Source: Clostridia bacterium
Lineage (GTDB): Bacteria > Bacillota > Clostridia > Oscillospirales > CAG-272
Length of the DNA stretch: 64,000 bases
NCBI GenBank assembly: GCA_017454675.1
Contig: JAFTCN010000046.1
Coordinates: 23,354-87,353, forward strand
Reading direction: 5' to 3'
Positions 15,478-25,676 of the stretch are shown here, piece after piece; within the stretch, counting starts at the first letter, position 1; each line of letters opens with the position of its first letter. Below the pieces are notes generated by a model. That model had not been told where the DNA came from and ran no database searches. It worked only from the letters and a program-made list of their open reading frames with translations. The translations under genes were made by a program, and so were the position numbers.

Positions 15478-16527
15478 TCATTCGGTCTTGATGTCGATCT
15501 TGCAGCCCGTGAGCTTCGCGGCAAGCCGAGCGTTCTGTCCCGAGAGCCCGATGGCCAGCGAGAGCTGGTCGGGCGAGACGATCACGCGCGAGACCTTCTC
15601 GTCGAGCATCTCGACGTCGATGACCTCGGCGGGAGCGAGCGCGGACTTGATGTATTCGGCCTTGTCGTCGCTGTATCTTACGATATCGACCTTCTCGCCG
15701 GCGAGGTTGTCGAGGATATTTCCGATGCGCATTCCGTGAGGACCGACGCAGGTGCCGACCGGATCGATCGACTCATCCTCGGTATACACCGAGACCTTGC
15801 TCCTCGAGCCTGCCTCTCTCGCCACGTTCCTCACGACGACCGTGCCGTTGGCGACCTCGGGGACCTCGAGTCTGAAGAGGCCTCTTATGAATCCGGGGGC
15901 GGTGCGCGATATCTTTATATCCGCCATACCGCCGCGGCGGGTGATCTCGCTGAAATATATCTTGACCTTCATGCCTACGTCGAGATATTCGCCGGGGATC
16001 TGATCGGCTTCGGCGAGCTTCAGCCTGCCGTTGTCGGTGTCGACCTCGACGTCTCCCGTGTCGTCCCAGACTCTGGTGACGGTGGCGGTGATGATCTCCT
16101 CGCGCTTGTTCTCGAACTCTCTTCTCGAGTTCTCCTTCTGAGCCTCTCTGATCGCCTGGATGATGACGGACTTCGCCGCTCCGGCCGAGAGCCTGCGCAG
16201 GTTCTTGGTCTTGATCTCGATCTCGAGGACCTTCCCCGCGGTCATGCGCTTGTTGTATTCCCTGGCGTCAGCGACCGATATCTGCGTAACGGGGTCGGTG
16301 ACGGTCTCGACGACATCCTTTCTGAGATAGCACTTTATATCTTTTTTTGCCTCGTCGACGGCCACCCTGATCACGGCCTCGCTCGGCTGTCCCTCATTGT
16401 CTCTGCCGTTGTATTCCTTCTGGCAGGCCTTTATCAGGGCCTCCTTGGTCTTTTCGAGCATGTATTCCTGGGGAATGCCGTACTCCTTTTCGAGATCAGC
16501 CAGAGAGGAGAAAAATTCTGAGTTCAT
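15478..16527 (-). CDS. nusA: Transcription termination/antitermination factor NusA
   Basis: RNA polymerase-associated factor that governs pausing, termination and antitermination. The 349-residue protein starts MNSEFFSSLADLEKEYGIP and carries the NusA N-terminal domain (1-125), an S1 domain (about 130-200, with GMKVKIYFSEITRRG) and two KH domains (VGTCVGPHGMRI near 278 and VIVSPDQLSLAIGLSGQNARLAAKL near 325). It lacks the acidic repeats of E. coli NusA, as usual in Firmicutes. It sits between rimP (89 bp upstream) and ylxR. Confidence 0.96.
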   Translation of the reverse strand: MNSEFFSSLADLEKEYGIPQEYMLEKTKEALIKACQKEYNGRDNEGQPSEAVIRVAVDEAKKDIKCYLRKDVVETVTDPVTQISVADAREYNKRMTAGKVLEIEIKTKNLRRLSAGAAKSVIIQAIREAQKENSRREFENKREEIITATVTRVWDDTGDVEVDTDNGRLKLAEADQIPGEYLDVGMKVKIYFSEITRRGGMADIKISRTAPGFIRGLFRLEVPEVANGTVVVRNVAREAGSRSKVSVYTEDESIDPVGTCVGPHGMRIGNILDNLAGEKVDIVRYSDDKAEYIKSALAPAEVIDVEMLDEKVSRVIVSPDQLSLAIGLSGQNARLAAKLTGCKIDIKTE

Positions 16528-16616
16528 TTTAATTCAGGTCCTTCCTTTGAATGTCCTTTTCTTATATATCCGGGTGTTCGGGATGGTGTTTCGTTCGGAC
16601 GGGTCGTGTCCCGGCG

Positions 16617-17204
16617 TCATATGCCGGGGTCGGCGTCGAAGTCGTACACGAGATTTGCCGACGATATCAGGGTGAACGGGAGCATCAGCCTGCCGTCACG
16701 CGTTTCGAGCACGACCGAGTCCGATGCCTCGTCGTAGCCCTCTATCACGCCGGTGTACTTCTTCCTTCCGGCTGCCTTCCCCTTTTTTGAGCCGCCCTTC
16801 TTCCCTTTGCTTTCCGCTTCCGCCTCCGTTTTCTCTTCCTCCGGCGGATCCTCCTCAAGCGGCTTGAAGAGCTTTATCTCGGCCTCGCAGCCTGCGCAGG
16901 CGTCGAAATGCAATGGCATCGTGAGCTTACGCTCGATGCCGGGTGAGGAGATCTCGAGGGTGTATCCGCCTCCTCCGACGGGATCGGTCTCGTCGAGCAG
17001 CCTGTCGGCTTCGCGGTGCACTGCCTCGCAGTCGGCGATCCCTATGCCGCCCTCTTTTTCGGTATCTATCGTTATCCTGAGGATCCTGTCAGGGCCCTCT
17101 TTCACGAACTCGATGTCCCATATGCAGCAGCCCGCCGCCTCGGCGGCCGGGGCAACGACCGGCAGCGCCTTCGCGGGAATGCCGGTGTATTCCTTTTTCA
17201 TCAT
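16617..17204 (-). CDS. rimP: Ribosome maturation factor RimP, with a lysine/glutamate-rich insertion
   Basis: Assembly factor for the 30S subunit. The 195-residue product has the RimP N-terminal fold (CCIWDIEFVKEGPDRILRIT, then DCEAVHREADRLLDE and LEISSPGIERKL) and a C-terminal SH3-like part (YTGVIEGYDEASDSVVLE). Between them, at about residues 117-150, is a low-complexity insert EEKTEAEAESKGKKGG...KKGKAAGRKK. Usual RimP proteins are about 150-165 residues, so the insert accounts for the extra length. It sits at the tip of a loop in the C-domain and may contact rRNA through its basic part. First gene of the operon, about 145 bp from a strong promoter. Confidence 0.93.
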   Translation of the reverse strand: MMKKEYTGIPAKALPVVAPAAEAAGCCIWDIEFVKEGPDRILRITIDTEKEGGIGIADCEAVHREADRLLDETDPVGGGGYTLEISSPGIERKLTMPLHFDACAGCEAEIKLFKPLEEDPPEEEKTEAEAESKGKKGGSKKGKAAGRKKYTGVIEGYDEASDSVVLETRDGRLMLPFTLISSANLVYDFDADPGI

Positions 17205-17348
17205 GCGGGTACCATCCCTTCCCGTTCCGCACGCGCGGAGCTCCGAAAAAAATCATTAATAAAGAGTGGACTCACGCCCACTCGCCTCGTTTCTCATCCT
17301 CGCCTTCACGCACACGCACAGCACACTTCACAAACACTTAACGTATAC

Positions 17349-17377
17349 ATTATACCACGAAATCACGCCGATTGCAA
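17349..17377 (-). promoter_or_regulatory. Sigma-A promoter of the rimP-nusA-ylxR-ylxQ-infB operon
   Basis: On the minus strand: TTGCAA (17377-17372), 17-bp spacer, TATAAT (17354-17349). The leader to rimP is about 140 bases long, with no recognised riboswitch or NusA-type hairpin, though it was not folded formally. Confidence 0.8.
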
Positions 17378-17520
17378 TAGCCACGCGGCCTTTTTATCGA
17401 CTGTTTCGGCGTTTTTTTTGATTTTTTCCGGTGCAGGGCGCATTTTCCCCGCCGCGGCGGAGCTATTGCGAAAAAAGGCCGAAAAGCAGGTGAATATTTC
17501 GGGGAAACGTCAAAAAACCG

Positions 17521-17549
17521 TTTACAAGGATTTTCTTTTATGATATAAT
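17521..17549 (+). promoter_or_regulatory. Sigma-A promoter of the gdpP cluster
   Basis: TTTACA (17521-17526), 17-bp spacer, TATAAT (17544-17549). It lies about 130 bp ahead of gdpP, and divergent from the rimP promoter with about 140 bp between the two -35 boxes. Confidence 0.8.
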
Positions 17550-17681
17550 AATCCCTATGCTAAACTGCGAAATGCGGCCTTTTGCCTGTCACCGGGCGGC
17601 CGCGGCGGCGGGATCCGCCGGATGCGTTCTGCCGCTGCGGGCGGGACGCGGCGCGGGAAGAGATAAGGAGGACGTTCCGGA

Positions 17682-19727
17682 ATGAACGGCAGAACCACGC
17701 ACGATAAGCGAAATTCGGTCTATACGGTCGCGGCCGCGCTGGCGGGACTGTTCTTCACTGTGCTCACGGCCTCGGCGGTACTGCTGACCGAAGGAGTGTA
17801 CAGATATCTCGCGGCGGCTGCCGGAGTGCTCCTCTGCGCGGCGGCCGAACTCGCGATATTCATACTCAGGCAGCGGGAGGCGAAGAGCCCCGCGGCGATG
17901 GCCTCCGCACCCGACTTCGACAACATGCTGGCGGACGTCTTCAGAAGGCTCGACTCGCCCGTCGCGGTGACCACGGTCGACGGCAAGATCATCTGGGGCA
18001 ACGACGCGCTCGTTGCCCTGTGCGGAGCAGCCGGCACCGGCGGGAAGCTGACCGGCTCTGACCTTTCGTCGGTCACCGGCAGGGACGCATCCGAGACGAT
18101 CTCGGGCAGTTCGAACGGGCCCGTCGTGATAGGAGAACGCTTCTTCAACTGCACGCCATACCTTATGCAGAGCGGCGAGCGCGACGCCTGGCTCACCGTC
18201 TTCACCGAATGCACCGATCTCATCGAGGCCGGACGGAAGATAGACAGAGAGGCCCCGGTGGTGGGATACGCCGTCCTCGACAACCTCGAGGAACTCGCGC
18301 AGTACGTCAAGGTCTCCGCGAGAGAGGCGACTAACATGACCGAGAAGGTGCTCCGCGAATGGGTCGCCGGCATCGACGGCTTCATGATAGAATACAGCAG
18401 AGACAAGTACTTCTTCGCCTTCCCGCGAGTCCGGCTCGCGGAATGCGTCGATTCCAGTTTTGACATCCTGTCCAAAGTCCGGCAGATAGGGCTCGGCGAC
18501 AGCAGCATGTCGGTCACCCTCTCGATGGGCCTGTCGGTATGCGGCGCAACGATCCGCGAACGCGAGCGCGACGCCGCGGCGGCGCTCGAGACCGCCCTTC
18601 AGAAGGGCGGCGACCAGGCCGTGCTTCGCACCGGCGAGCAGACGCTGCAGTTCGGAGGAAGGACAAAGACCGACCTCAACCGGACCAAGATAAAGTCCAG
18701 GGTCACCGCCAACACCCTCATCCCGATGCTCATCGGCGCGAGGAACGTGCTCCTCATGGGACACCGGAACCCCGACTTCGACTGCATCGGAGCCTGCATC
18801 GGCCTCTCGAAGCTCTCGCGGGCGTACAATCAGGACGTGAAGATCATATCCGACCTGAACAACGCGAACTTCAGGGTCTGCACCGCCGCGCTGATAGCCG
18901 AGCAGCCCGAGTACGCCGACATATTCGTCGACCGCGAGGCCGCGCGCGACATGATCTACTCGGACACGCTGCTGATCATCGCCGACGTCAACAACCTCAA
19001 GATCGTCGAGGCCCCCGAGATAGTGAACAGCATCCAGAACTACATCATCATAGACCACCACAGAAAGACGGCGGAATTCGAGCGCGAGCCGGCGCTGACC
19101 TACATCGAGCCCGGGACCTCGTCGTGCTGCGAGCTGGTGGCAGAGATGCTCGAGACGGTATCGGTGGGCGTCAGCGTCCTTGACGATTCAGCGAGGCTCA
19201 CGAAACACGAGGCGACCGTCATGCTCTCGGGCATGATGCTCGACACGCGCAACGTCACCCGCTCGACCAACGGCGAGACGTTCGCCGCTGCAGTATATCT
19301 GCGCGAGCTCGGAGCCAGCTCCGAGACCGCCGGAAGCTTCTTCTACAACGATTTTTCGGGATTCGTCACCGAGACGAAGCTCGAATCGTCGGTGCGCATC
19401 TACCGCGGCCGCGTCGCGATGACGGTCAGCGACATCGACGGCGGCTCCGAGATCACCGCGGAGGACAGGATATCTCTCGCCAGGGCGGCGGACACGCTGC
19501 TGACTGTGAGGGACGTCGACGCCGCGATAGCCATGCTGGTGTGCGGCGGCACGGTCGTGGTGTCGGCCAGGTCGAACGGCAGCATTAACGTACAGCAGAT
19601 CCTCGAGAAGATTGGCGGAGGCGGACATTTCGACGCCGCCGGAGCCCAGATCGAGGACTCCACGGTGAGAGACGTGATACAGCAGCTAAAGCAGGCCGTC
19701 GACGAATACCTCGACGGCGGAAACTGA
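17682..19727 (+). CDS. gdpP: Cyclic-di-AMP phosphodiesterase GdpP (DHH family)
   Basis: Membrane-anchored enzyme that degrades c-di-AMP, controlling potassium and cell-wall homeostasis. The 681-residue chain has two N-terminal membrane helices (about 14-60), a PAS-like domain (about 85-160), a degenerate GGDEF domain (about 170-300, without an intact GGDEF motif) and a DHH/DHHA1 phosphoesterase domain: GHRNPDFDCIGA near residue 362, IIADVNN, IDHHRK near 450, and the C-terminal GGGGHFDAAGAQ. All metal-binding motifs are intact. AAGGAGG lies 10 bases before the ATG. It is immediately upstream of rplI and dnaB, the standard Firmicutes arrangement. Confidence 0.95.
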   Translation: MNGRTTHDKRNSVYTVAAALAGLFFTVLTASAVLLTEGVYRYLAAAAGVLLCAAAELAIFILRQREAKSPAAMASAPDFDNMLADVFRRLDSPVAVTTVDGKIIWGNDALVALCGAAGTGGKLTGSDLSSVTGRDASETISGSSNGPVVIGERFFNCTPYLMQSGERDAWLTVFTECTDLIEAGRKIDREAPVVGYAVLDNLEELAQYVKVSAREATNMTEKVLREWVAGIDGFMIEYSRDKYFFAFPRVRLAECVDSSFDILSKVRQIGLGDSSMSVTLSMGLSVCGATIRERERDAAAALETALQKGGDQAVLRTGEQTLQFGGRTKTDLNRTKIKSRVTANTLIPMLIGARNVLLMGHRNPDFDCIGACIGLSKLSRAYNQDVKIISDLNNANFRVCTAALIAEQPEYADIFVDREAARDMIYSDTLLIIADVNNLKIVEAPEIVNSIQNYIIIDHHRKTAEFEREPALTYIEPGTSSCCELVAEMLETVSVGVSVLDDSARLTKHEATVMLSGMMLDTRNVTRSTNGETFAAAVYLRELGASSETAGSFFYNDFSGFVTETKLESSVRIYRGRVAMTVSDIDGGSEITAEDRISLARAADTLLTVRDVDAAIAMLVCGGTVVVSARSNGSINVQQILEKIGGGGHFDAAGAQIEDSTVRDVIQQLKQAVDEYLDGGN

Positions 19728-19802
19728 CCTCTTTCTCCTCCCCTTTCCCGGGGCCGGAAGAGGCGGCTCAACAAAGAACGACATCCAAGGAGACCTATAA
19801 AA

Positions 19803-20249
19803 ATGAAAGTACTGCTGAAGGAAGACGTGAAGTCCCAGGGCAAAAAGGGCGAGATCATAAACGTATCCGACGGATACGCCCGCAACTACCTCATCCCGAA
19901 GGGACTCGCCGTCGCGGCCGACGCCGCGGCGATAAACGAGGCGAAGAACCGCGAGGCGTCGAGGCTGCACAGGATCGAGACCGAGATCCGCGAGGCAAAG
20001 GAGACGGCCGCCGCCCTCGAGGGAGTCGTCGTCAAGATCGAGGCCCCCGGCAGCGCCGACGACAGGCTCTACGGCTCGGTCACGGCAAAGGACATCTCGG
20101 AGGCCCTGCTCGCGCAGCACGGCATCAGCGTGGACAGACGCAAGCTCCAGCTGAACGAACAGATAAGGAGCTGCGGCAGCTATACCGTCGACGCCAAACT
20201 GTATTCCGACATCACCGGAAAGATCAATCTCATAGTCTGCAGAAAATAA
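19803..20249 (+). CDS. rplI: 50S ribosomal protein L9
   Basis: 148-residue ribosomal protein, full length. The N-terminal domain begins [20 protein letters not shown], with NYLIPKGLA; a long connecting helix (about 40-75) is followed by the C-terminal rRNA-binding domain ([14 protein letters not shown]). A clear AAGGAG precedes the start. It lies between gdpP (75 bp gap) and dnaB (6 bp gap), so the three are probably co-transcribed. Confidence 0.97.
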   Translation: MKVLLKEDVKSQGKKGEIINVSDGYARNYLIPKGLAVAADAAAINEAKNREASRLHRIETEIREAKETAAALEGVVVKIEAPGSADDRLYGSVTAKDISEALLAQHGISVDRRKLQLNEQIRSCGSYTVDAKLYSDITGKINLIVCRK

Positions 20250-20255
20250 GGCGCC

Positions 20256-21668
20256 ATGGCAGTAACCGACAGCATGACAGAGGGCATAAGAAGGCTGCCG
20301 TTCTCATATCAGGCGGAACAGGCCCTGCTCGGCTCGCTGCTGATCGACCCGCGTGAGATCGAAAAGACCGCCGACAGGCTGAAGCCCGAGGATTTCTATA
20401 TATCGGAGCACCGCTCGATCTACTCGGCGATGAAATATCTCGCCGGGTCCGGGCGCAGCATCGACACCGTCACACTCATCGACACGCTCGAGAAGGACAG
20501 GGTGTACGAAGACAGAGCCGGGGCAGAGGACTATCTCTCCACACTCGCGCAGTGCGTCCCGAACGCGCTCAACCTCGGAGACTACATACGCATCGTTCTC
20601 GAGAAGAGCGTCATGCGCCAGCTCATCGAACTCTGCGGGACCGTTTCCGACAGAGCCTTCTCCGATCAGGAAAGGGCCGACGAGCTCGTCGAATACGCCG
20701 CCGCCGGGATCTCTGCCATCGAGACCGGCCGCGACAGACGGGGGTTCACCGACCTCAACTCGCTTCTCAATACCGTATACGAAAAGCTCGAGCAGCTCTG
20801 CATGGACCCCGGCAGCTTCGAGGGCATAAAGACAGGCTACTCGGCGCTCGACCGCATGCTGTCCGGCATCGGCTCGAACGACCTCGTGCTCATCGGAGCG
20901 CGGCCCAGCATGGGCAAAACGAGCCTTGCGCTCAATATTGCCGTGAACTACGCGATGATGAGCCGCCGCAAGGTCGCCATATTCTCTCTCGAGATGTCCG
21001 ACGAGCAGCTCGCCTCCAGGATACTCTCGAGCACGGCAATGGTCACCAGCACCGACATGCGCACAGGGAACCTGACACAGCGCGACTGGGCCAAGCTCTC
21101 CGAGGCGGTATCCTCGCTCTCCGAGACGCGGATACTCATCGACGACTCATCGAACATCAAGGTCTCCGAGATGAAGGCCAAGCTCCGCCGCGAGGGCGAC
21201 ATCGGCCTCGTGGTCATAGACTATCTGCAGCTCATGCAGGGCGAAAAGCACACCGACAACCGTGTGCTCGAGATAGGCGACATCACCAGGAGCATGAAGC
21301 TCATGGCGAAGGAACTCAACGTCCCGGTCATATGCTGCGCCCAGCTCTCGAGGAGCGTCGAGAAGAACAACACCTCGAACAAACGCCCGATGCTCTCCGA
21401 CCTGCGAGACTCCGGCTCGATCGAGCAGGACGCCGACACCGTCATATTCATCTACCGCGACGAATACTACCGCCGCAACGGGACCGCGAAGGAATCAGCC
21501 GAGAGTGAGACACCGGTCGCCGAACTGATCGTAGCCAAGAACAGGCACGGCTCGACTGGCACCGTCGAGGTCAACTGGATGGGCAAGTATACCAAGTTCT
21601 ACTCGATAGAGGAAAGACTCTCCGACAGCGACGCCCCGCCCGAATACGGCGGAGGGAGCCAGAATTGA
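20256..21668 (+). CDS. dnaB: Replicative DNA helicase DnaB
   Basis: Hexameric 5'-3' helicase at the replication fork (named DnaC in Bacillus). The 470-residue product has the N-terminal DnaB domain (LPFSYQAEQALLGSLL) and a RecA-like C-terminal domain: Walker A ARPSMGKTSLA near residue 213, FSLEMSDEQL (H1a), VVIDYLQLM (Walker B, near 322) and SDLRDSGSIEQDADTV (H4 region). Length and motifs are complete; no intein. The last bases overlap the TTG start of tilS. Confidence 0.97.
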   Translation: MAVTDSMTEGIRRLPFSYQAEQALLGSLLIDPREIEKTADRLKPEDFYISEHRSIYSAMKYLAGSGRSIDTVTLIDTLEKDRVYEDRAGAEDYLSTLAQCVPNALNLGDYIRIVLEKSVMRQLIELCGTVSDRAFSDQERADELVEYAAAGISAIETGRDRRGFTDLNSLLNTVYEKLEQLCMDPGSFEGIKTGYSALDRMLSGIGSNDLVLIGARPSMGKTSLALNIAVNYAMMSRRKVAIFSLEMSDEQLASRILSSTAMVTSTDMRTGNLTQRDWAKLSEAVSSLSETRILIDDSSNIKVSEMKAKLRREGDIGLVVIDYLQLMQGEKHTDNRVLEIGDITRSMKLMAKELNVPVICCAQLSRSVEKNNTSNKRPMLSDLRDSGSIEQDADTVIFIYRDEYYRRNGTAKESAESETPVAELIVAKNRHGSTGTVEVNWMGKYTKFYSIEERLSDSDAPPEYGGGSQN

Positions 21669-22732
21669 GCGCCCGCGCGTCTTCAGCCAAGGACTTTCCC
21701 GAAGGCTACCGGCCGCCGGATTCGTTTCCCGGAGCGGAGACGGCCCGGGAAGGGATCCTGCTCGGCCTTTCGGGCGGGCCCGACTCGATGTGCCTGCTCG
21801 ACCTGCTGCTTGCCGGCGGATATCCCGTGACCGCCGTGCACGTGAACCACATGATACGCGGGGCCGAGGCAGACCGCGACGAGGAATTCTGCCGCATCAC
21901 GGCCGCGGAGCGCGGCATCCCCTTCCTCTCCTTCCGGAGAGACGTCCCCGCCGGCGTGAAGCCGGGCGGCAAGGGGCTCGAGGAGGCCGCGAGGGACGCG
22001 AGATACGCCTGTTTTGCAGAAGCCGCGGAAAAGACCGGGATCCGGGTCATCGCGACCGCCCACAACTCGGACGACAACGCCGAGACAGTGCTGTTCAACC
22101 TCGTAAGAGGCTGCTCTGCGAGGGGCGCGTGCGGTATACCGCCGTCGAGGCCCTTCCCCGAAGCCGGAGACGGCGCTGTGATAGTCCGCCCGATACTCGG
22201 GGTCTCCAAGAGCGAGGTCCTCGCGTACTGCGCCGGAAAAGGCGTAAAATACGTCACCGACAGCACTAATTCGGATATTTCCTATTCCAGGAACCTCATA
22301 AGGCTCACCGTCATGCCGCGCCTGCGGGAGATCAATCCATCCTTCGGGAGGGCTCTCCTCGGCTTCTGCGCGTCGCTGAGGGAGGACGCGGACAGCCTCG
22401 ACTCCGAAGCCGGAAACTTCGTATCGTCGGGGGGATGCGCCACTCCCGGAGCCGCCGCTTCGCTTTCGGCTCCGGTGCTCTCGAGGGCGATCCTCTTCTC
22501 CGCGCGCGCTGCCGGAGCCTCTCCCGAGAGGAGGCACGTTCAGGAGCTGGCGGACGCGGTGCGTGAGAACAGGAGCTGCGCCGTGACGCTTCCCGGAAGC
22601 GTAAGGGGAGAAGTCACCCGCGACGGAAGGATCCTGTTCCGCCGCGACGGAAGGATCAGGAAACAAAAAACTACACACGACAAAGAACCCGAAAGGCAGG
22701 ACGAACCCGAAAATGTACAGCATGAGAGATGA
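21665..22732 (+). CDS. tilS: tRNA(Ile)-lysidine synthase TilS
   Basis: Converts the CAU anticodon of a tRNA-Ile to lysidine-AU so that it reads AUA. The N-terminal PP-loop ATPase domain is intact: GLSGGPDSMCLLDLLL near residue 33, VNHMIRGAEADRDEEFC, TAHNSDDNAETVLFNL and a TDSTN motif. At 355 residues it is shorter than the 420-460 residues of many relatives; the C-terminal TilS_C domain appears reduced and the tail is a charged, disordered stretch. The start is TTG 21665, overlapping the dnaB stop, with GGAGGG upstream. It precedes hpt (20-bp overlap) and ftsH as in most Firmicutes. Confidence 0.92.
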   Translation: MSARASSAKDFPEGYRPPDSFPGAETAREGILLGLSGGPDSMCLLDLLLAGGYPVTAVHVNHMIRGAEADRDEEFCRITAAERGIPFLSFRRDVPAGVKPGGKGLEEAARDARYACFAEAAEKTGIRVIATAHNSDDNAETVLFNLVRGCSARGACGIPPSRPFPEAGDGAVIVRPILGVSKSEVLAYCAGKGVKYVTDSTNSDISYSRNLIRLTVMPRLREINPSFGRALLGFCASLREDADSLDSEAGNFVSSGGCATPGAAASLSAPVLSRAILFSARAAGASPERRHVQELADAVRENRSCAVTLPGSVRGEVTRDGRILFRRDGRIRKQKTTHDKEPERQDEPENVQHER

Positions 22733-23267
22733 TATCGAACGGATCCTCGTATCAGAGAAGGAGATCGAAGAGACGGTGACACGTATCGCTGCCGAGATAG
22801 ACCGCGACTACGGCGACAGCGAGCGCTCGCTTCTGCTTCTCGCGATACTAAAAGGCTCGGTGGTCTTCATGGGAGACCTCATGAAGAAGATTCGCCGGCC
22901 GGTCGAGATCGACTTCATGCGCGTATCCTCCTACTCCGGGACCGAAACGCGGGGCAAGGTCGACATTCTCCTCGACCTCCACCGAGATGACCTCGGCAGG
23001 GTCGACATACTAATCGTCGAGGACATAGTCGACAGCGGAAAGACCCTCGCCTACCTCTCGAACTACCTTAAATTCAAGGGCGCGCACAGCGTGAAGTGCG
23101 CCACGATGCTCAACAAGCCGTCGAGACGGAAAGTGGACTTCGAGCCCGACTACTCCGGTCTCGTCATCCCGGACTATTTCGTCGTCGGGTACGGCCTCGA
23201 TTACAACGAAAAATACCGGACGCTTCCCTTCATAGGGATCCTGAAGCCGGAGATATATACCGACTGA
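22713..23267 (+). CDS. hpt: Hypoxanthine-guanine phosphoribosyltransferase
   Basis: Purine salvage enzyme converting hypoxanthine and guanine with PRPP into IMP and GMP. The 184-residue product has the substrate-binding LLLLAILKGSVVFMGDL, a flexible loop (MRVSSYSGT), the PRPP-binding VDILIVEDIVDSGKTLAYL near residue 94 and the purine-binding PDYFVVGYGLDYNEKYR near the C-terminus. It overlaps the end of tilS and precedes ftsH by 47 bp. Confidence 0.95.
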   Translation: MYSMRDDIERILVSEKEIEETVTRIAAEIDRDYGDSERSLLLLAILKGSVVFMGDLMKKIRRPVEIDFMRVSSYSGTETRGKVDILLDLHRDDLGRVDILIVEDIVDSGKTLAYLSNYLKFKGAHSVKCATMLNKPSRRKVDFEPDYSGLVIPDYFVVGYGLDYNEKYRTLPFIGILKPEIYTD

Positions 23268-23314
23268 GGGCGAAAGCCCCTGCCGGAATGCAGAACTGAA
23301 AGGCTTCTTTTAAC

Positions 23315-25498
23315 ATGAACAAACGCTCTCACAGCAACCTGAAGGCGCTGATCGCGTACGTGGTGATAATCGGACTCATAATATTCGTTGTCTCACGTAT
23401 GTTCAGCTCCGGCCAGAAGGATTCGCTCAAATACAGCGACGTCGTCACACTCTTTAAGGAGGAGAAGGTCGAATCGTTCGAGATCGACGACGACAACGTC
23501 CTGACGATGAAGCTTAAGGACCAGACCGCCAAGGTCGCTTACGAGCTCAAGGACGTCGACTACTTCAGGGAGGACCTGGGCGAACTGATCGAACAGCAGT
23601 ACGCAGACGGGATCATAAAGGATTACGAGTATGAGCCCTATCACCCCATCCCCTGGTGGGTGTCGGTCCTGCCGTACGTGCTCATCGGCATCATATTCAT
23701 CGTGCTTTACGTCGTGCTCCTCAACCAGGCCACCGGCCGGGGCGGCAAGATCAACAGCTTCGGCAAGGCCCGGGTCAAGACGGGACAGGACACCAAGGAG
23801 AAGGTCACATTCGACGATGTGGCCGGAGCCGAGGAGGAAAAGGAGGAACTGCGGGAGATCGTGGACTTCCTCAAGGACCCGAAGAAATACGCCGCGCTCG
23901 GCGCCAGGATCCCGCACGGCGTGCTGCTGATGGGCCCTCCGGGAACGGGTAAGACGCTCCTCGCGAAGGCCGTCGCCGGAGAGGCTGACGTGCCGTTCCT
24001 CTCCATATCGGGTTCCGACTTCGTCGAAATGTACGTCGGCGTCGGCGCCTCCAGAGTGAGAGACCTCTTCGAGACCGCCCGAAAGGCTCCGGCATCGATC
24101 GTCTTCATCGACGAGATAGACGCCGTCGGACGCCACCGCGGGGCAGGACTCGGCGGAGGACACGACGAAAGAGAGCAGACGCTCAACCAGCTGCTCGTCG
24201 AGATGGACGGTTTCGGCGCACATGACGGCATCATCGTCATGGCGGCTACGAACCGCCCCGACATACTCGACCCCGCCCTTCTCCGTCCCGGACGCTTCGA
24301 CAGGCAGATAACGGTCAACTACCCCGACATCACAGGCCGCGAGGCGATACTCAAGGTCCACGCGAGAAACAAGAAATTCGAGGATTCGGTCGATTTCTCG
24401 GTCATAGCCAAAACGACGGCCGGCTTTACCGGCGCCGATCTCGCCAACCTGCTCAACGAGGCGGCTCTGCTCGCGGTCAGGCGCGGCAAGACGCTCATCG
24501 GCATGGACGACATCGAGGACGCCTTCATGAAGGTCCTCGCCGGCCCGCAGAAGAAGTCCACGAGGCTCAGCGAGAAGGAAAAGCGCAACACCGCCTATCA
24601 CGAGGCCGGCCACGCGATCGTCGAGCACTTCCTGCCGACCTGCGACCCGGTCCATTCGATATCGATCATACCCGCCGGACAGACGCTCGGCGTAACGATC
24701 TCGATCCCCACTCAGGACAAGTTCAGCGTATACCGTGAAGAACTTAACGAACGGATAGCCGGACTGCTCGGCGGACGCGTCGCCGAGATGCTGACGTTCG
24801 GAGACTTCTCGGGCGGCGCGTCGAACGACATCAAACGGGCCACCGAGATCGCACACCAGATGGTCACCACGCTCGGCATGTCCGATCTGCTCGGGCCGAT
24901 CAGATACGGATCGAGCCACGGCGACGACATCTTCCTCGGCCGCGATTTCTCGACCACCCAGGACTACTCCGACGAGACCGCCGCCAAGATCGACGCCGAG
25001 GTGCACAGGATAATCACCTCCGCCTTCGACGTCGCGAAGAACATACTCACCGAGCACGCCGACAAGCTGAAGTTCGTAGCCGAATATCTCGTCGGTCACG
25101 AGATGATGGACAGGGAGCAGTTCGAATTCGCGATGAACAGCGACGCTCCGACCGTCGCCGACCTCGAGAAGATCGCCGAGGAGAAGAAGAACCGCAGCCG
25201 CGACGCCAACCGCGAGGAAGCCGAGAGGCTAGAGCGCATCGAGCGACGCCGCCGCGAGGAGGAGGCGAAGCGCATGGCCGCCTTCGCCCCCGAAGGGGCG
25301 GAGCACGGGGACGGCTCCGATACATCCGAAGGACAGCCTGAAGGGCAGCCCGAAGAGACTGAGGATCCCGCCGGTAACGCGGGTGAGTCAGGCGGCGGAA
25401 ACGGAGAAGGCAGAGCCGCGGACGCTCCCGGCGAAGATGAGCCGGCTGACGGTACGGGCGGAGACCCGGACGGCGGCAGCGACGGCGAAAAGCACTGA
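23315..25498 (+). CDS. ftsH: ATP-dependent zinc metalloprotease FtsH
   Basis: Membrane-bound AAA+ protease that removes damaged or short-lived membrane and cytosolic proteins. The 727 residues comprise an N-terminal membrane helix (about 9-27), an extracellular segment, a second helix (about 112-135), the AAA domain with GPPGTGKT near residue 208, [28 protein letters not shown], and the protease with HEAGH near residue 429. The C-terminus, from about 635, is a long acidic Gly/Glu/Pro-rich tail (for example [16 protein letters not shown]), longer than in most relatives. It lies at the end of the gdpP-rplI-dnaB-tilS-hpt-ftsH run. Confidence 0.97.
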   Translation: MNKRSHSNLKALIAYVVIIGLIIFVVSRMFSSGQKDSLKYSDVVTLFKEEKVESFEIDDDNVLTMKLKDQTAKVAYELKDVDYFREDLGELIEQQYADGIIKDYEYEPYHPIPWWVSVLPYVLIGIIFIVLYVVLLNQATGRGGKINSFGKARVKTGQDTKEKVTFDDVAGAEEEKEELREIVDFLKDPKKYAALGARIPHGVLLMGPPGTGKTLLAKAVAGEADVPFLSISGSDFVEMYVGVGASRVRDLFETARKAPASIVFIDEIDAVGRHRGAGLGGGHDEREQTLNQLLVEMDGFGAHDGIIVMAATNRPDILDPALLRPGRFDRQITVNYPDITGREAILKVHARNKKFEDSVDFSVIAKTTAGFTGADLANLLNEAALLAVRRGKTLIGMDDIEDAFMKVLAGPQKKSTRLSEKEKRNTAYHEAGHAIVEHFLPTCDPVHSISIIPAGQTLGVTISIPTQDKFSVYREELNERIAGLLGGRVAEMLTFGDFSGGASNDIKRATEIAHQMVTTLGMSDLLGPIRYGSSHGDDIFLGRDFSTTQDYSDETAAKIDAEVHRIITSAFDVAKNILTEHADKLKFVAEYLVGHEMMDREQFEFAMNSDAPTVADLEKIAEEKKNRSRDANREEAERLERIERRRREEEAKRMAAFAPEGAEHGDGSDTSEGQPEGQPEETEDPAGNAGESGGGNGEGRAADAPGEDEPADGTGGDPDGGSDGEKH

Positions 25499-25596
25499 TA
25501 CCGGCCCCGGACGGCGGGAAGACATCCCGGCAGACGGCGCACCGGCAACAAAAATGCACTTTTCGGGCCCGCATGTCAAAAAACCGATGTTTCCTA

Positions 25597-25625
25597 TTGA
25601 CAACGGTGCCCGGGTGATGTATAAT
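25597..25625 (+). promoter_or_regulatory. Consensus promoter of rpsU
   Basis: TTGACA (25597-25602), 17-bp spacer, TATAAT (25620-25625): perfect hexamers. The transcript would start about 45 bases before the rpsU ATG. Confidence 0.87.
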
Positions 25626-25676
25626 ATACCAATGTATGATAATGTGCTTCGCGGCACTTCGAGGGGAGGGAAAAAA

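Noticed and set aside
23393..25099. A 568-codon minus-strand frame opposite ftsH
   Set aside because: Antisense shadow of ftsH; no family features.
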